Part shown: piece after piece, positions 39,413-46,480 of the stretch | Position numbering within the stretch: position 1 is the first letter of the stretch | Layout of the letters: each line of letters begins with the position of its first letter | Origin: DATLGB01 sp964242305 | GTDB taxonomy: Bacteria; Actinomycetota; Thermoleophilia; Solirubrobacterales; Solirubrobacteraceae | Direction: 5' to 3' | Length of the DNA: 64,000 nt | Assembly (NCBI GenBank): GCA_964242305.1 | Contig: CAXTBB010000003.1 | Location: 127,339 to 191,338, forward strand | The notes under the pieces: generated by a model | What the model was told of the DNA's origin: nothing | What the model saw: the letters and a program-made list of their open reading frames with translations, nothing else | Database searches by the model: none | Program-made: the position numbers and the translations under genes

Positions 39413-39517
39413 ATGACCATCATCCTCGCCCCGCTGCCCGTGCCTGCCGTTCCGGTCGCCGGCTGCTGCGGTGGCGTGGTGGCGGTCCGCCCGTTCGGCA
39501 CCGTCCCGGCGGCATGA
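39413..39517 (+). CDS. 34-residue peptide at the head of the polysaccharide-modification operon
   Basis: A short frame beginning MTIILAPLPVPAVPVAGCC and ending in PFGTVPAA. It is Pro/Val/Ala-rich with a central CCGG. Its TGA overlaps the ATG of the amidotransferase-like gene (ATGA), so it is positioned to couple translation of the operon. Its ATG follows a -10 box by seven bases. It could be a regulatory leader peptide, a small membrane-active peptide or a RiPP-type precursor; nothing in the sequence decides. Too short for standard gene finders. Confidence 0.5.
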   Translation: MTIILAPLPVPAVPVAGCCGGVVAVRPFGTVPAA

Positions 39518-40200
39518 GCCGGATCATCGTGGCGCAACTGGCGGCCGCCTCGCCGCCGGGGCTGCTGCTGCCCTGGGCCCGCGGCCGCGGCCTGGTCGTC
39601 GACGTCGTTCGCCCCGACCTCGACGAGCCGCTGCCGCCGGTCCGCGAGACCTCCGGGATCGTGGTCGTCGGCGCCGACGCGTCCGTCCGCCACACCTGGC
39701 TGAGCTGGCTCGCTCCCACCCGGGCCTGGATCGCGGAGGCGCTGGCCACCGACGTGCCGGTGCTCGGCATCGGGTTCGGCGCGCAGCTGATGGCGAGCGT
39801 GCTCGGGGCGGAGATCGCACCGGCGCCGACACCCGAGGTCGGCTTCGTCCGCGTGGAGAGCGAGGACCCGGCGATCGCGTCGGGACCATGGCTGGGCTAC
39901 AACGAGGACACCATCGTGCTGCCGACCGCGCCGTGGACGACGGCGTTCAACGCGCACGGCACGCAGGCGTTCCGGACCGGTCCCCACGTCGGCGTGCAGT
40001 TCCAGGCGCACGCGACGCCGGACATCGTCCGCGGCTGGGCCCGCGACGGGCGGTTCGCCGTCCCGGCCGAGCTCGCCGACGACGCGTCGGAGGTGATCGC
40101 CGTCATCGCCCGCAACGCCCGCGCGCTGTTCAGCGGGTGGGCGACCCACGCCGGCATCGACGTCCGCCCGGCGGCCGAGCCGGTGGGGGTGGGCCGATGA
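39514..40200 (+). CDS. Class I glutamine-amidotransferase-like protein without catalytic Cys
   Basis: 228 residues with the flavodoxin-like GATase fold: GIVVVGADASV, then VPVLGIGFGAQLMASVLGAE, then HVGVQFQAHATPDIV. In active enzymes the second reads GICLGHQ; here the Cys position is Gly87. The FHPE motif with the catalytic His/Glu reads FQAHAT. The catalytic triad is therefore missing and glutamine hydrolysis is unlikely. It probably acts as a binding or structural protein. Coupled by ATGA to the genes on both sides (34-codon frame and pyruvyl transferase). Confidence 0.8.
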   Translation: MSRIIVAQLAAASPPGLLLPWARGRGLVVDVVRPDLDEPLPPVRETSGIVVVGADASVRHTWLSWLAPTRAWIAEALATDVPVLGIGFGAQLMASVLGAEIAPAPTPEVGFVRVESEDPAIASGPWLGYNEDTIVLPTAPWTTAFNAHGTQAFRTGPHVGVQFQAHATPDIVRGWARDGRFAVPAELADDASEVIAVIARNARALFSGWATHAGIDVRPAAEPVGVGR

Positions 40201-41423
40201 CGCCGCGCGTCCTGCTGGTGGGCGCCTACGAGCGCGACAACTTCGGCGACGCGCTGTTCCTGCTCATCACCGAGCGGTACCTGCGCGACGCCGAGGTGGT
40301 CGCCGCGGCGCCGTTCGCGGCCGACGTGACCGACCTGATCGACCGCCACGTGCCCGCCTACCCGGAGCTCTTGGAGCGGGAGCGCTTCGACGCCGTCTGG
40401 ACGGTGGGCGGGCAGGTCGGCTCGATCGACGTCGGTCGCGCCTACCGCCTCTCCGCCCCGCCCGATCAGCTGGAGCGCTTCCTGCGCAGCGCGGGCCGGC
40501 GGCGGCGGGCGGTGCTGGACGGCTTCGGGCTCGGCGTAGCGCCGTACATCCCGACGCTGGGACCCGAGCACGCCGGGACGCTGCGGATCGTCAACTCGGC
40601 GGGCGTGTCGGGGATCCGCAACGTCGCCTCGCCCCGGCGCGAGCAGCTGCTCGACCTCTTGCGCGATCAGGACCACCTCGCCGTCCGCGACGCGGGGTCG
40701 AGCGACTACCTGCGCGCGCAGTGCGTCGCGCACGACCTCGTGCCGGACGCGGTGCACGCGATCAGCGTGCTGCGGCCGGGGACGTCCGATCCGCGCTCGG
40801 ACGTGGCCGTGGTGCAGATCTCGAGCCGGCGACTGGCCCACCTCGGGCACGAGTGGGTCGCCGCGCAGCTCGCCCACAGCGTCCGGCTGCGCGGGCTGCG
40901 GCTGCGGTTCCTGCTCGCGGGTGCCGCCGCCGGCCACGACAGCGCCGAGGCCTACGCGGACGTCGCCGGGCGCATGCGGCGGCTGGCGCCGGACCTCGAC
41001 GTGGACGTCCTCACCGGCCGGCGTCCGTGGCAGATCGTCGAGCAGATCCAGACGGCGCGGGTGGTCGTCGCGAGCTCGCTGCACGTGCGCATCGTGGCGT
41101 CCGCGTACGCGGTCCCGCGCGTGAGCCTGGCACGCCCGAAGGTGACCCGCTACGCGCAGACGTGGGACCCCGTGATGCCGCACGGGGTCACCCTCGACCA
41201 GCTCGACGCGGCGCTCGGGCGGGCGTTCGCACGCGACCCCGGCGGGGGTGGCGCCCTGGCCGAGCACGCCCACGCGCACCTGACCCGGCTCGCCGACGCC
41301 GTCGTATCGTTCGAGCCGTGCAGCGCATCGTGTGCGTCGTCGCCCTGCTTGCGGTGCTCCACGCGGCACCGGCCTCTGCGAGGCCGGCGACCGGTCCCTG
41401 CGCGAACGGCTACGTCGGCCTGA
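40197..41423 (+). CDS. Polysaccharide pyruvyl transferase family protein
   Basis: 408 residues. LLVGAYERDNFGDALFLLIT is the typical start (GxxxxxNxGD) of the CsaB/WcaK family, and VVASSLHVRIVASAYAVPRV is the conserved late motif (S-LH-I-A). Members transfer pyruvate from PEP onto sugars of cell-wall or capsular polymers. The domain ends about residue 375. The last 35 residues overlap the signal peptide of the next gene by 106 bases and look unselected, so the frame probably just lacks an early stop. ATG overlaps the previous stop. Confidence 0.88.
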   Translation: MTPRVLLVGAYERDNFGDALFLLITERYLRDAEVVAAAPFAADVTDLIDRHVPAYPELLERERFDAVWTVGGQVGSIDVGRAYRLSAPPDQLERFLRSAGRRRRAVLDGFGLGVAPYIPTLGPEHAGTLRIVNSAGVSGIRNVASPRREQLLDLLRDQDHLAVRDAGSSDYLRAQCVAHDLVPDAVHAISVLRPGTSDPRSDVAVVQISSRRLAHLGHEWVAAQLAHSVRLRGLRLRFLLAGAAAGHDSAEAYADVAGRMRRLAPDLDVDVLTGRRPWQIVEQIQTARVVVASSLHVRIVASAYAVPRVSLARPKVTRYAQTWDPVMPHGVTLDQLDAALGRAFARDPGGGGALAEHAHAHLTRLADAVVSFEPCSASCASSPCLRCSTRHRPLRGRRPVPARTATSA

Positions 41424-42013
41424 CCTTCGACGACGGGCCGAGCGCGGCGACGGCCGGTCTGCTGGGGGCGCTCACCGCCAGCGGGCTGCGGGCGACGATG
41501 TTCGACATCGGCGCCAACGCCCTCGCCTACCCGGACGCCGTCCGGGCGCAGGTCGCCGCCGGGATGTGGGTCGGCAACCACACGGCCGACCACGTCGACC
41601 TCACCAGGCTCGGCACCCGCGCGCTCCGGGACCAGATCGCGGGCGGCCAGACCGCCGTCCGCGACATCACCGGCCGCGCGCCCACCCTGCTGCGCCCGCC
41701 CTTCCTCGCCACCGACCGGGCGGTGCGCCTCCAGGCACGGCGCCAGGGGCTGGTCGAGGTGCTGGCCACCGTCGACTCGCGCGACTACCTGGGCGCCTCC
41801 GCGCGCGAGATCGCGGCCGCGGCGGGGCGCCTCGAGCCGGGCGGGATCTTCCTCATGCACGAGTGGCCGGCGGCGAGCATCCGGGCGATTCCGCGCATCG
41901 CCCGGGTGCTCGAGCGCAAGGGGCTCTGCGCGGGCCGCATCCGCGCGACGCGGCGGGACATCCACTCCCCCGGCGGCGAGACGATCTTCCACGCCGTCGC
42001 TGTCCGCCCGTAG
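41318..42013 (+). CDS. Exported polysaccharide deacetylase (CE4)
   Basis: 231 residues from GTG 41318, with a signal peptide (IVCVVALLAVLHAAPASA). The NodB motifs are all present: TFDDGPS (D38, D39), NHTADHVD (metal His88 and His92), RPPFL, VDSRDYLG and FLMHEW. It removes acetyl groups from N-acetyl sugars of wall polymers or chitin-like chains. It follows the pyruvyl transferase as the last gene of the cassette, so both probably modify the same envelope polysaccharide. Confidence 0.92.
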   Translation: MQRIVCVVALLAVLHAAPASARPATGPCANGYVGLTFDDGPSAATAGLLGALTASGLRATMFDIGANALAYPDAVRAQVAAGMWVGNHTADHVDLTRLGTRALRDQIAGGQTAVRDITGRAPTLLRPPFLATDRAVRLQARRQGLVEVLATVDSRDYLGASAREIAAAAGRLEPGGIFLMHEWPAASIRAIPRIARVLERKGLCAGRIRATRRDIHSPGGETIFHAVAVRP

Positions 42014-42024
42014 ACTTGTCGAGC

Positions 42025-42050
42025 TTCTCGGTCGGAAAGCCGGGTATAAT
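42025..42050 (+). promoter_or_regulatory. Promoter-like motif, copy B
   Basis: TTCTCGGTCGGAAA, six bases, then a perfect TATAAT (42045-42050). It matches copy A at 39380-39405 position for position, yet no gene follows on this strand: only a short stretch and a terminator-like hairpin. It should start a transcript near 42057. Confidence 0.6.
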
Positions 42051-42056
42051 GAGCGC

Positions 42057-42128
42057 AGGCCAGTCCGGTCTGAGGTCGGCCGGGTGCGGAACCTCTCTCC
42101 TCCTCTTGCACCCGGCCGACCGTCTTTT
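42057..42128 (+). ncRNA. Candidate small RNA (about 70 nt) with anti-Shine-Dalgarno loop
   Basis: Bounded by promoter copy B and by the hairpin plus T run at 42074-42128. No start codon or frame is present. The 20-base hairpin loop is almost all C and U and contains CCTCCT, identical in sense to the 16S rRNA anti-Shine-Dalgarno core. The RNA could pair with ribosome-binding sites of mRNAs. C/U-loop sRNAs are known in high-GC Gram-positives, but I cannot match this one to a named family. It could instead be only the operon's 3' end. Confidence 0.45.
42074..42128 (+). terminator. Intrinsic terminator
   Basis: GGTCGGCCGGGTGC (42074-42087) pairs perfectly with GCACCCGGCCGACC (42108-42121): 14 base pairs, 20-base loop, followed by GTCTTTT. 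It lies 60 bases after the deacetylase stop, so it would end both that operon and the putative small RNA. It is the only hairpin in the window that I noticed with a T tail. Confidence 0.8.
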
Positions 42129-42146
42129 CCGCCGGCTCGAGGGCGG

Positions 42147-43031
42147 TCAGGCGTCGGCGGCGACGCGGAAGGACACGTTGCCGGCGGTGGAGTCCGAGGA
42201 GCTGCCCGTCCGCGCGGCGACCCGGTAGCGCTCGCAGTAGGACACGTGGCAGAGGTGCGAGCCGCCGCGCATCGCGGCGGGTCCGCCGGGGACGTCCGGC
42301 CGGAACGGGTCGGCCGTCCACTCCCAGGCGTTGCCGGCCACGTTGTGCAGGCCGAAGCCGTTGGGCGCGAAGGCGTCGACCGGACAGGTCCCGATCCAGC
42401 CGTCCTCGCCCGTGTCGCGCGCGGGGAACTCGCCCTGCCAGATGTTGCAGCGATGCTTCCCGCCGGGCGTCAGCTCGTCGCCCCACGGATACCGCGCGCC
42501 CTCCAGTCCACCGCGCGCCGCGTACTCCCACTCGGCCTCCGCCGGCAACCGCACCCCCGCCCAGGCGCAGTAGGCCTCGGCGTCGTCGCGCGAGATGTGC
42601 ACCACGGGGTGCCCGGCGCGGTCGGAGACGTCGCTGTCGGGGCCCTCGGGGTGCGCCCAGTCGGCGCCGAGCACCTGCCGCCACCACGGCGCGGAAGCCA
42701 GTGCGCGCGTCGGCGGGAAGTCGCCGGGCAGCAACCCGGCGAAGACGAACGACCACCCCTCGCGCTCCGCGGTTGTGCGAAAGCCGGTGGCCGCGGCGAA
42801 GGCGGCGAACTCCGCGACCGTCACCGCGCAGGCCGCGATCGCGAACGGCGCCACCCCCACGTCGCGCACCGGTCCCTCGCCGTCGCCGGGGATCGCCCGC
42901 GGGTCGTCGTTGCCCATCCGGAACCTGCCGCCGGGCAGCGAGAGCAGCGCCGGCCGCGGCCCCCGGCCGACCGCAACGGGCGCCCCCGCCTCCGCCCGGC
43001 GGGGAGGGTCAGGGACGCAGCAACCGGCCAC
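42147..43031 (-). CDS. Formylglycine-generating enzyme (SUMF1/EgtB-fold) family protein
   Basis: 294 residues from GTG 43031. The end reads RGGSHLCHVSYCERYRVAAR, giving Cys261 and Cys266 in the same spacing as the copper-binding active-site pair of true formylglycine-generating enzymes (Cys336/Cys341 in human). Other motifs: RLPAEAEWEYAARGG, YPWGDEL, NVAGNAWEWTADPF. It should therefore convert the Cys of a CxPxR motif in sulfatases to formylglycine. No sulfatase gene is in the window, so the substrate is elsewhere. Confidence 0.92.
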   Translation of the reverse strand: MAGCCVPDPPRRAEAGAPVAVGRGPRPALLSLPGGRFRMGNDDPRAIPGDGEGPVRDVGVAPFAIAACAVTVAEFAAFAAATGFRTTAEREGWSFVFAGLLPGDFPPTRALASAPWWRQVLGADWAHPEGPDSDVSDRAGHPVVHISRDDAEAYCAWAGVRLPAEAEWEYAARGGLEGARYPWGDELTPGGKHRCNIWQGEFPARDTGEDGWIGTCPVDAFAPNGFGLHNVAGNAWEWTADPFRPDVPGGPAAMRGGSHLCHVSYCERYRVAARTGSSSDSTAGNVSFRVAADA

Positions 43032-43055
43032 GCTGCGAGCCTAGAGCTCACCCGC

Positions 43056-43664
43056 TCAGTCGGTCTCGAGCGTGTAGTCCCACGTCACCAGCGGCCGCCC
43101 GGCCGGGGAGTAGACGATCTTCCCGTCGCCGGTGGGCAGCCGCAGCCGCACGCTGACTCGGGCCGAGTCGCCGTGCCGCCGGACGTGGACCGGGGGGACG
43201 TGGAGCGCTCCCTGCTCGTCCAGGATCCCGAAGAGGTTCGTGCGCAGGGGCACGCGGCCGTGGAGCTTGGTGAAGGTCAGCGTGAAGCGCGCGGCGGCCG
43301 TCGTCGCGTCCGTGCCGCCCATGTCCAGCGGGACGATCGGTCCCGCGGCCATCGCGGTGCCGCTTCCCCCGGCGAGCCGGAGCCGGACCGGCGCACCCTG
43401 GGTCGTGCGCGCGGGGTGATGCGCGGTGGCCAGCAGGACCCGGTGGGGATCGCCCTGCCGGGAGGCCAGGTAGCTCGGCAGGCCCCCGTAGCGCGCGTGC
43501 GAGGTCTGTCGCAGCGAGGCGACGACCTGTTCGTGCACCCTGACCTGCTCCCGTCGGACCGCGCTCTGGGTCGACGCGTCCTTGTCGCGGTGAGCGCCGC
43601 CGCACCCGGCGACACCGACCGCGAGGATGGCCGCGCCGACCCACCTCGGCGAGACGGCCGTCAC
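43056..43664 (-). CDS. Putative lipoprotein of unknown function
   Basis: 202 residues from GTG 43664. The N-terminus (VGAAILAVGVAGCGG) is a lipoprotein signal with Cys about 21. The mature part is hydrophilic and predicted beta, with GGTDATTAAARFTLTFTKLH and RVSVRLRLPTGDGKIVYSPA. No family recognised. Its GTG overlaps the stop of the phosphoesterase gene, so it is co-translated with it and may act at the same surface. Confidence 0.7.
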   Translation of the reverse strand: MTAVSPRWVGAAILAVGVAGCGGAHRDKDASTQSAVRREQVRVHEQVVASLRQTSHARYGGLPSYLASRQGDPHRVLLATAHHPARTTQGAPVRLRLAGGSGTAMAAGPIVPLDMGGTDATTAAARFTLTFTKLHGRVPLRTNLFGILDEQGALHVPPVHVRRHGDSARVSVRLRLPTGDGKIVYSPAGRPLVTWDYTLETD

Positions 43665-45994
43665 GTTCCTGCGCGCGTCGCGCGGCGCACCGCTCGCTTC
43701 ACGCCGTGGCGGTGGCGCGCCCGCTGGCGGGCGCGGGCGCGCTTGGCCTTGGCCTTGGCCTTGTGCTTGCGCTTGGCCGCCTTCCCCCGGTGACCGCGCG
43801 GGCCCCGCGGGCCGCGCGCACCCTTGGCGCCCTTCGGGCCGGTCGGCCCCGGCTGCCCCGTGGCACCCGTCGCACCCGGAGGGCCTGCCGGCCCCGCCGG
43901 CCCCGCCGGTCCGGTGACGGTCGTCGCGGGGTCGGGGTTGTTGAACACGTCCGCTCCGAACGGCGCCAGCCCGGGCTGCGCGGCGAAGCCGAGGTGGCCG
44001 ACGCCGTCCACACCCGGGCTCTGGGCCCCGACGCCGAACAGGTCCTCCATCGTGCGCAGCCAGCTGTAGTGGTTGTAGAGGACGTCGCTGGTCGTGTCCG
44101 GGGTGATGTAGGGGCTGATCAGCAGGCTGCCGGTGTCGCCGCCGCCCGGCGTCGTGTCCGTCGGGTCGTAGCGCAGGTCGGTCGTCGTCACCGAGCTCTG
44201 GTTGGCGCCGGTGAAGGCGGTGGGCGCGATCCCCGTGGCGGAGGTGCCGGCCACGGTCGCCCCCAGCGTGATCGAGGTCGCCGCCGCGGTCGTGGTGACC
44301 GGTTTGCCCGTGCTGTCGACCAGGGTGAACGACCCCGGGTTGTAGCTGCTCGGCGTCGCCGTGTTGGTGGTGATCGACGCGGGTCCGGTGAAGGCGTTCT
44401 CGACCTTGCCCACGTAGCAGCACGACGGAGCGCCCGCGGCGTCGGGAACGCCGGCGCCGGACACGAAGCGGCCGTTGTCGAGCGCGCTGGCCGCGGGATC
44501 GTTGACGGCGGCCGACCCAGAGGTGTTGGTCACCGTGTCCGTCCGTGCGCCGAGCACCCCCTGCGCGAGACCACGGCACGCCTGGACGTTGCTGACCGTC
44601 GACGTGCTGTCGGCTCCGGCGGTCGCGGCGGGGTTGGTGCAGTTGGCGTCGCGCACGAGGCTCGCCGACCCGCCGGGACCCGGGAACGGGTCACCGCTCA
44701 CGGGGTCCTTGCCCGGCAGCAGGTTGGGACCAGGCGGTTCGGAGTGCACCGGCTGGCCGTTGATGGTCTGACCCGCCGCATCCGTCTCCAGGGCCGCCCC
44801 CACTCCGGGGCTGACGAAGCGGTAGCCGTTGCGGAAGCTGTTGTTGTAGGTGAAGGCGGGGTACGCCTCGTCGAAGGTGACGTCGATCAGGCCGCCGTCC
44901 TTGAACGCCGGCGACGCCTCGATCTCCGGGATGACGTGCTGGAGGAACAGGTCCGCGGCGTACAACCCGCCGGTCTGGTTCGTCGGGGCCTTCGGCGTGT
45001 CGGGATCAGCGAAGCCGCCCGAGAGGTTGTTGCCCTGGCAGACGGCGTCGTGGGCGTCGGAGCAGTTGTTGGGCGAGATCCAGCTGAACGCCGGCGTGGT
45101 CGCCTCGCTCTGCAGGTCGTGGTAGAGGCCGTTCTGGCCGTCGAAGAGGTTCGCGATGTGCGCCGCGTTGCAGTCGCTCGGGTTGCTCAGCAGCGCGTTG
45201 AACCACGGGAACGGGAAGTGCTTGGGCACGTACTGGTCCGTCGGGTTCGCGTTGTTCGGGTTGGGCTTCGCCGTCGAGTACGTGATCGTGCCGCCCGCCA
45301 GCGTTGGCGCAGCGCCCGGCGTGCCGTACGGCGCCCCGCACGCGGCCACTCCGCCGCCCGCGTGCGGCGGATCGGCGGTGGCCTGGCCTGGACGCGGGGA
45401 GTCGGGGTTGCCGAGGTCCTGCGCGTACCCCTTCCAGGAGACGCCGGCGGCATCGAGCTGGTTGAAGAGCGTGGGCACCGACGCGGGATACACGCACCCG
45501 TTGCCGCCGGCGGCGACGTTCGGGCCGTTGGCGAGCACGAGCTGCCCGTAGTTGACGTTCGAGAACACGTCGCCGCTCGTGTCCACGCTGCCGTTGGCGG
45601 CGTTGTAGTACGGGCAGTTGTTCTGGACGTCGGGCTGCGGCGCCTGGCCGCTGACCATCGTCGTGTAGTTGTCCTGGCTCGAGTGCCCGGTCGCGTAGTA
45701 CTGACGCAGGAGCACGCCCTGCGACGGCAGCGTCTGCCACAGGTACGTGTTGTTGTTGAGCCCCGTGAACGAGGCGTCGTAGGCCTTGTTCTCGAGGATG
45801 ATCAGCCACACGTGCTTGATCTTCCCCGGCGCGATCCCGACCCCGTCGAAGCGGCGCGCCGGCCGCCTCGCCCCGCGCGCCACGCTCGTCGAGGACGTGC
45901 CGGCGGCGACCAGCGAGCCGGCCACGGTCGAAACGGCAACGGTCAACGTCAAAGCAGCCACACGGCTGCGGCTCACGGTGGGGCGCCTGAACAT
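43661..45994 (-). CDS. Exported phosphoesterase-family protein with collagen-like and Lys/Arg-rich tail
   Basis: 777 residues. A signal peptide (about 10-35) is followed by the phosphoesterase (phospholipase C/acid phosphatase, PF04185-type) start IKHVWLIILENKAYDASFTG. Other motifs are YYATGHSSQDNYTTMVSGQA and DGGLIDVTFDEAYPAFTYNN, which carry candidate metal ligands. Residues about 430-680 include an inserted Thr/Ser-rich region. From about 695 to 737 there are 14 Gly-X-Y triplets (GPAGPAGPAGPPGATGATGQ and onward), then about 40 mainly Lys/Arg/Ala residues. The tail should form a collagen-like triple helix ending in a cationic anchor. ATG 45994. Confidence 0.85.
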   Translation of the reverse strand: MFRRPTVSRSRVAALTLTVAVSTVAGSLVAAGTSSTSVARGARRPARRFDGVGIAPGKIKHVWLIILENKAYDASFTGLNNNTYLWQTLPSQGVLLRQYYATGHSSQDNYTTMVSGQAPQPDVQNNCPYYNAANGSVDTSGDVFSNVNYGQLVLANGPNVAAGGNGCVYPASVPTLFNQLDAAGVSWKGYAQDLGNPDSPRPGQATADPPHAGGGVAACGAPYGTPGAAPTLAGGTITYSTAKPNPNNANPTDQYVPKHFPFPWFNALLSNPSDCNAAHIANLFDGQNGLYHDLQSEATTPAFSWISPNNCSDAHDAVCQGNNLSGGFADPDTPKAPTNQTGGLYAADLFLQHVIPEIEASPAFKDGGLIDVTFDEAYPAFTYNNSFRNGYRFVSPGVGAALETDAAGQTINGQPVHSEPPGPNLLPGKDPVSGDPFPGPGGSASLVRDANCTNPAATAGADSTSTVSNVQACRGLAQGVLGARTDTVTNTSGSAAVNDPAASALDNGRFVSGAGVPDAAGAPSCCYVGKVENAFTGPASITTNTATPSSYNPGSFTLVDSTGKPVTTTAAATSITLGATVAGTSATGIAPTAFTGANQSSVTTTDLRYDPTDTTPGGGDTGSLLISPYITPDTTSDVLYNHYSWLRTMEDLFGVGAQSPGVDGVGHLGFAAQPGLAPFGADVFNNPDPATTVTGPAGPAGPAGPPGATGATGQPGPTGPKGAKGARGPRGPRGHRGKAAKRKHKAKAKAKRARARQRARHRHGVKRAVRRATRAGT

Positions 45995-46120
45995 GGTTCT
46001 CCTGAATTCTCGAACGGCCTGCGACCAGTTCGGTGCAGTCTTCGACGCCGACCCCGGCTCCGTGTTGCCGCCAGGTGACCACCGCGTTACCAGCTTGTAG
46101 CCGGGCGAGCAGCGGAAGCA

Positions 46121-46194
46121 TCGGGGCGCCCAGATTCGAACTGGGGACCTCGCCGACCCGAACGGCGCGCGCTACCAGGCTGCGCCACGCCCCG
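46121..46194 (-). tRNA. tRNA-Pro (anticodon CGG)
   Basis: Read on the minus strand. The acceptor stem CGGGGCG pairs with CGCCCCG and is followed by discriminator A. The D arm is GCGCAGCCTGGTAGCGC. The anticodon stem CGCCG/CGGCG encloses loop TTCGGGT with anticodon CGG. The T arm contains the GTTCGAATC-type loop. The CCA end is not encoded. It sits alone between the phosphoesterase gene and a small hypothetical gene. Confidence 0.95.
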
Positions 46195-46213
46195 AATGCG
46201 TGGCGGAGTGTAG

Positions 46214-46450
46214 CTAGGCCCCTACCGCCCGGTAGTAGCGCAGGGCGAGGCCGGTCAGGAGGGTCTGGAAGGCGGATTCGAGCCCGACGGACTCGGCGTC
46301 GGCCCACCGCTCGAGGCCCTGTGCCTCGATGGCGTCGGCCTGGGCGATGACCTCGTCGACCAGCTCGGGGTGGCTGTCCTGGAACGCCGCCCCGAGGGAG
46401 TACAGGCTCGAGTCCATCAGGGACTCGAGGAAGTCGGCGTCCGCGCTCAC
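46214..46450 (-). CDS. Small acidic hypothetical protein
   Basis: 78 residues from GTG 46450. An acidic, helical protein (DADFLESLMDSSLYSLGAAF, HPELVDEVIAQADAIEAQGL, FQTLLTGLALRYYRAVGA) with no Cys and no domain I recognise. Codon bias is normal for the genome. It lies between tRNA-Pro and the sigma-factor gene in the same direction, 30 bases after the latter, so it may be co-transcribed. Confidence 0.6.
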   Translation of the reverse strand: MSADADFLESLMDSSLYSLGAAFQDSHPELVDEVIAQADAIEAQGLERWADAESVGLESAFQTLLTGLALRYYRAVGA

Positions 46451-46480
46451 GGAGCCGACCCTACCGCCGACGACCTGCGG

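Noticed and set aside
43848..43905. Tandem DNA repeat or CRISPR-like array near the phosphoesterase C-terminus
   Set aside because: The periodicity is nine bases and encodes Gly-X-Y triplets. There are no spacers or palindromic repeats.
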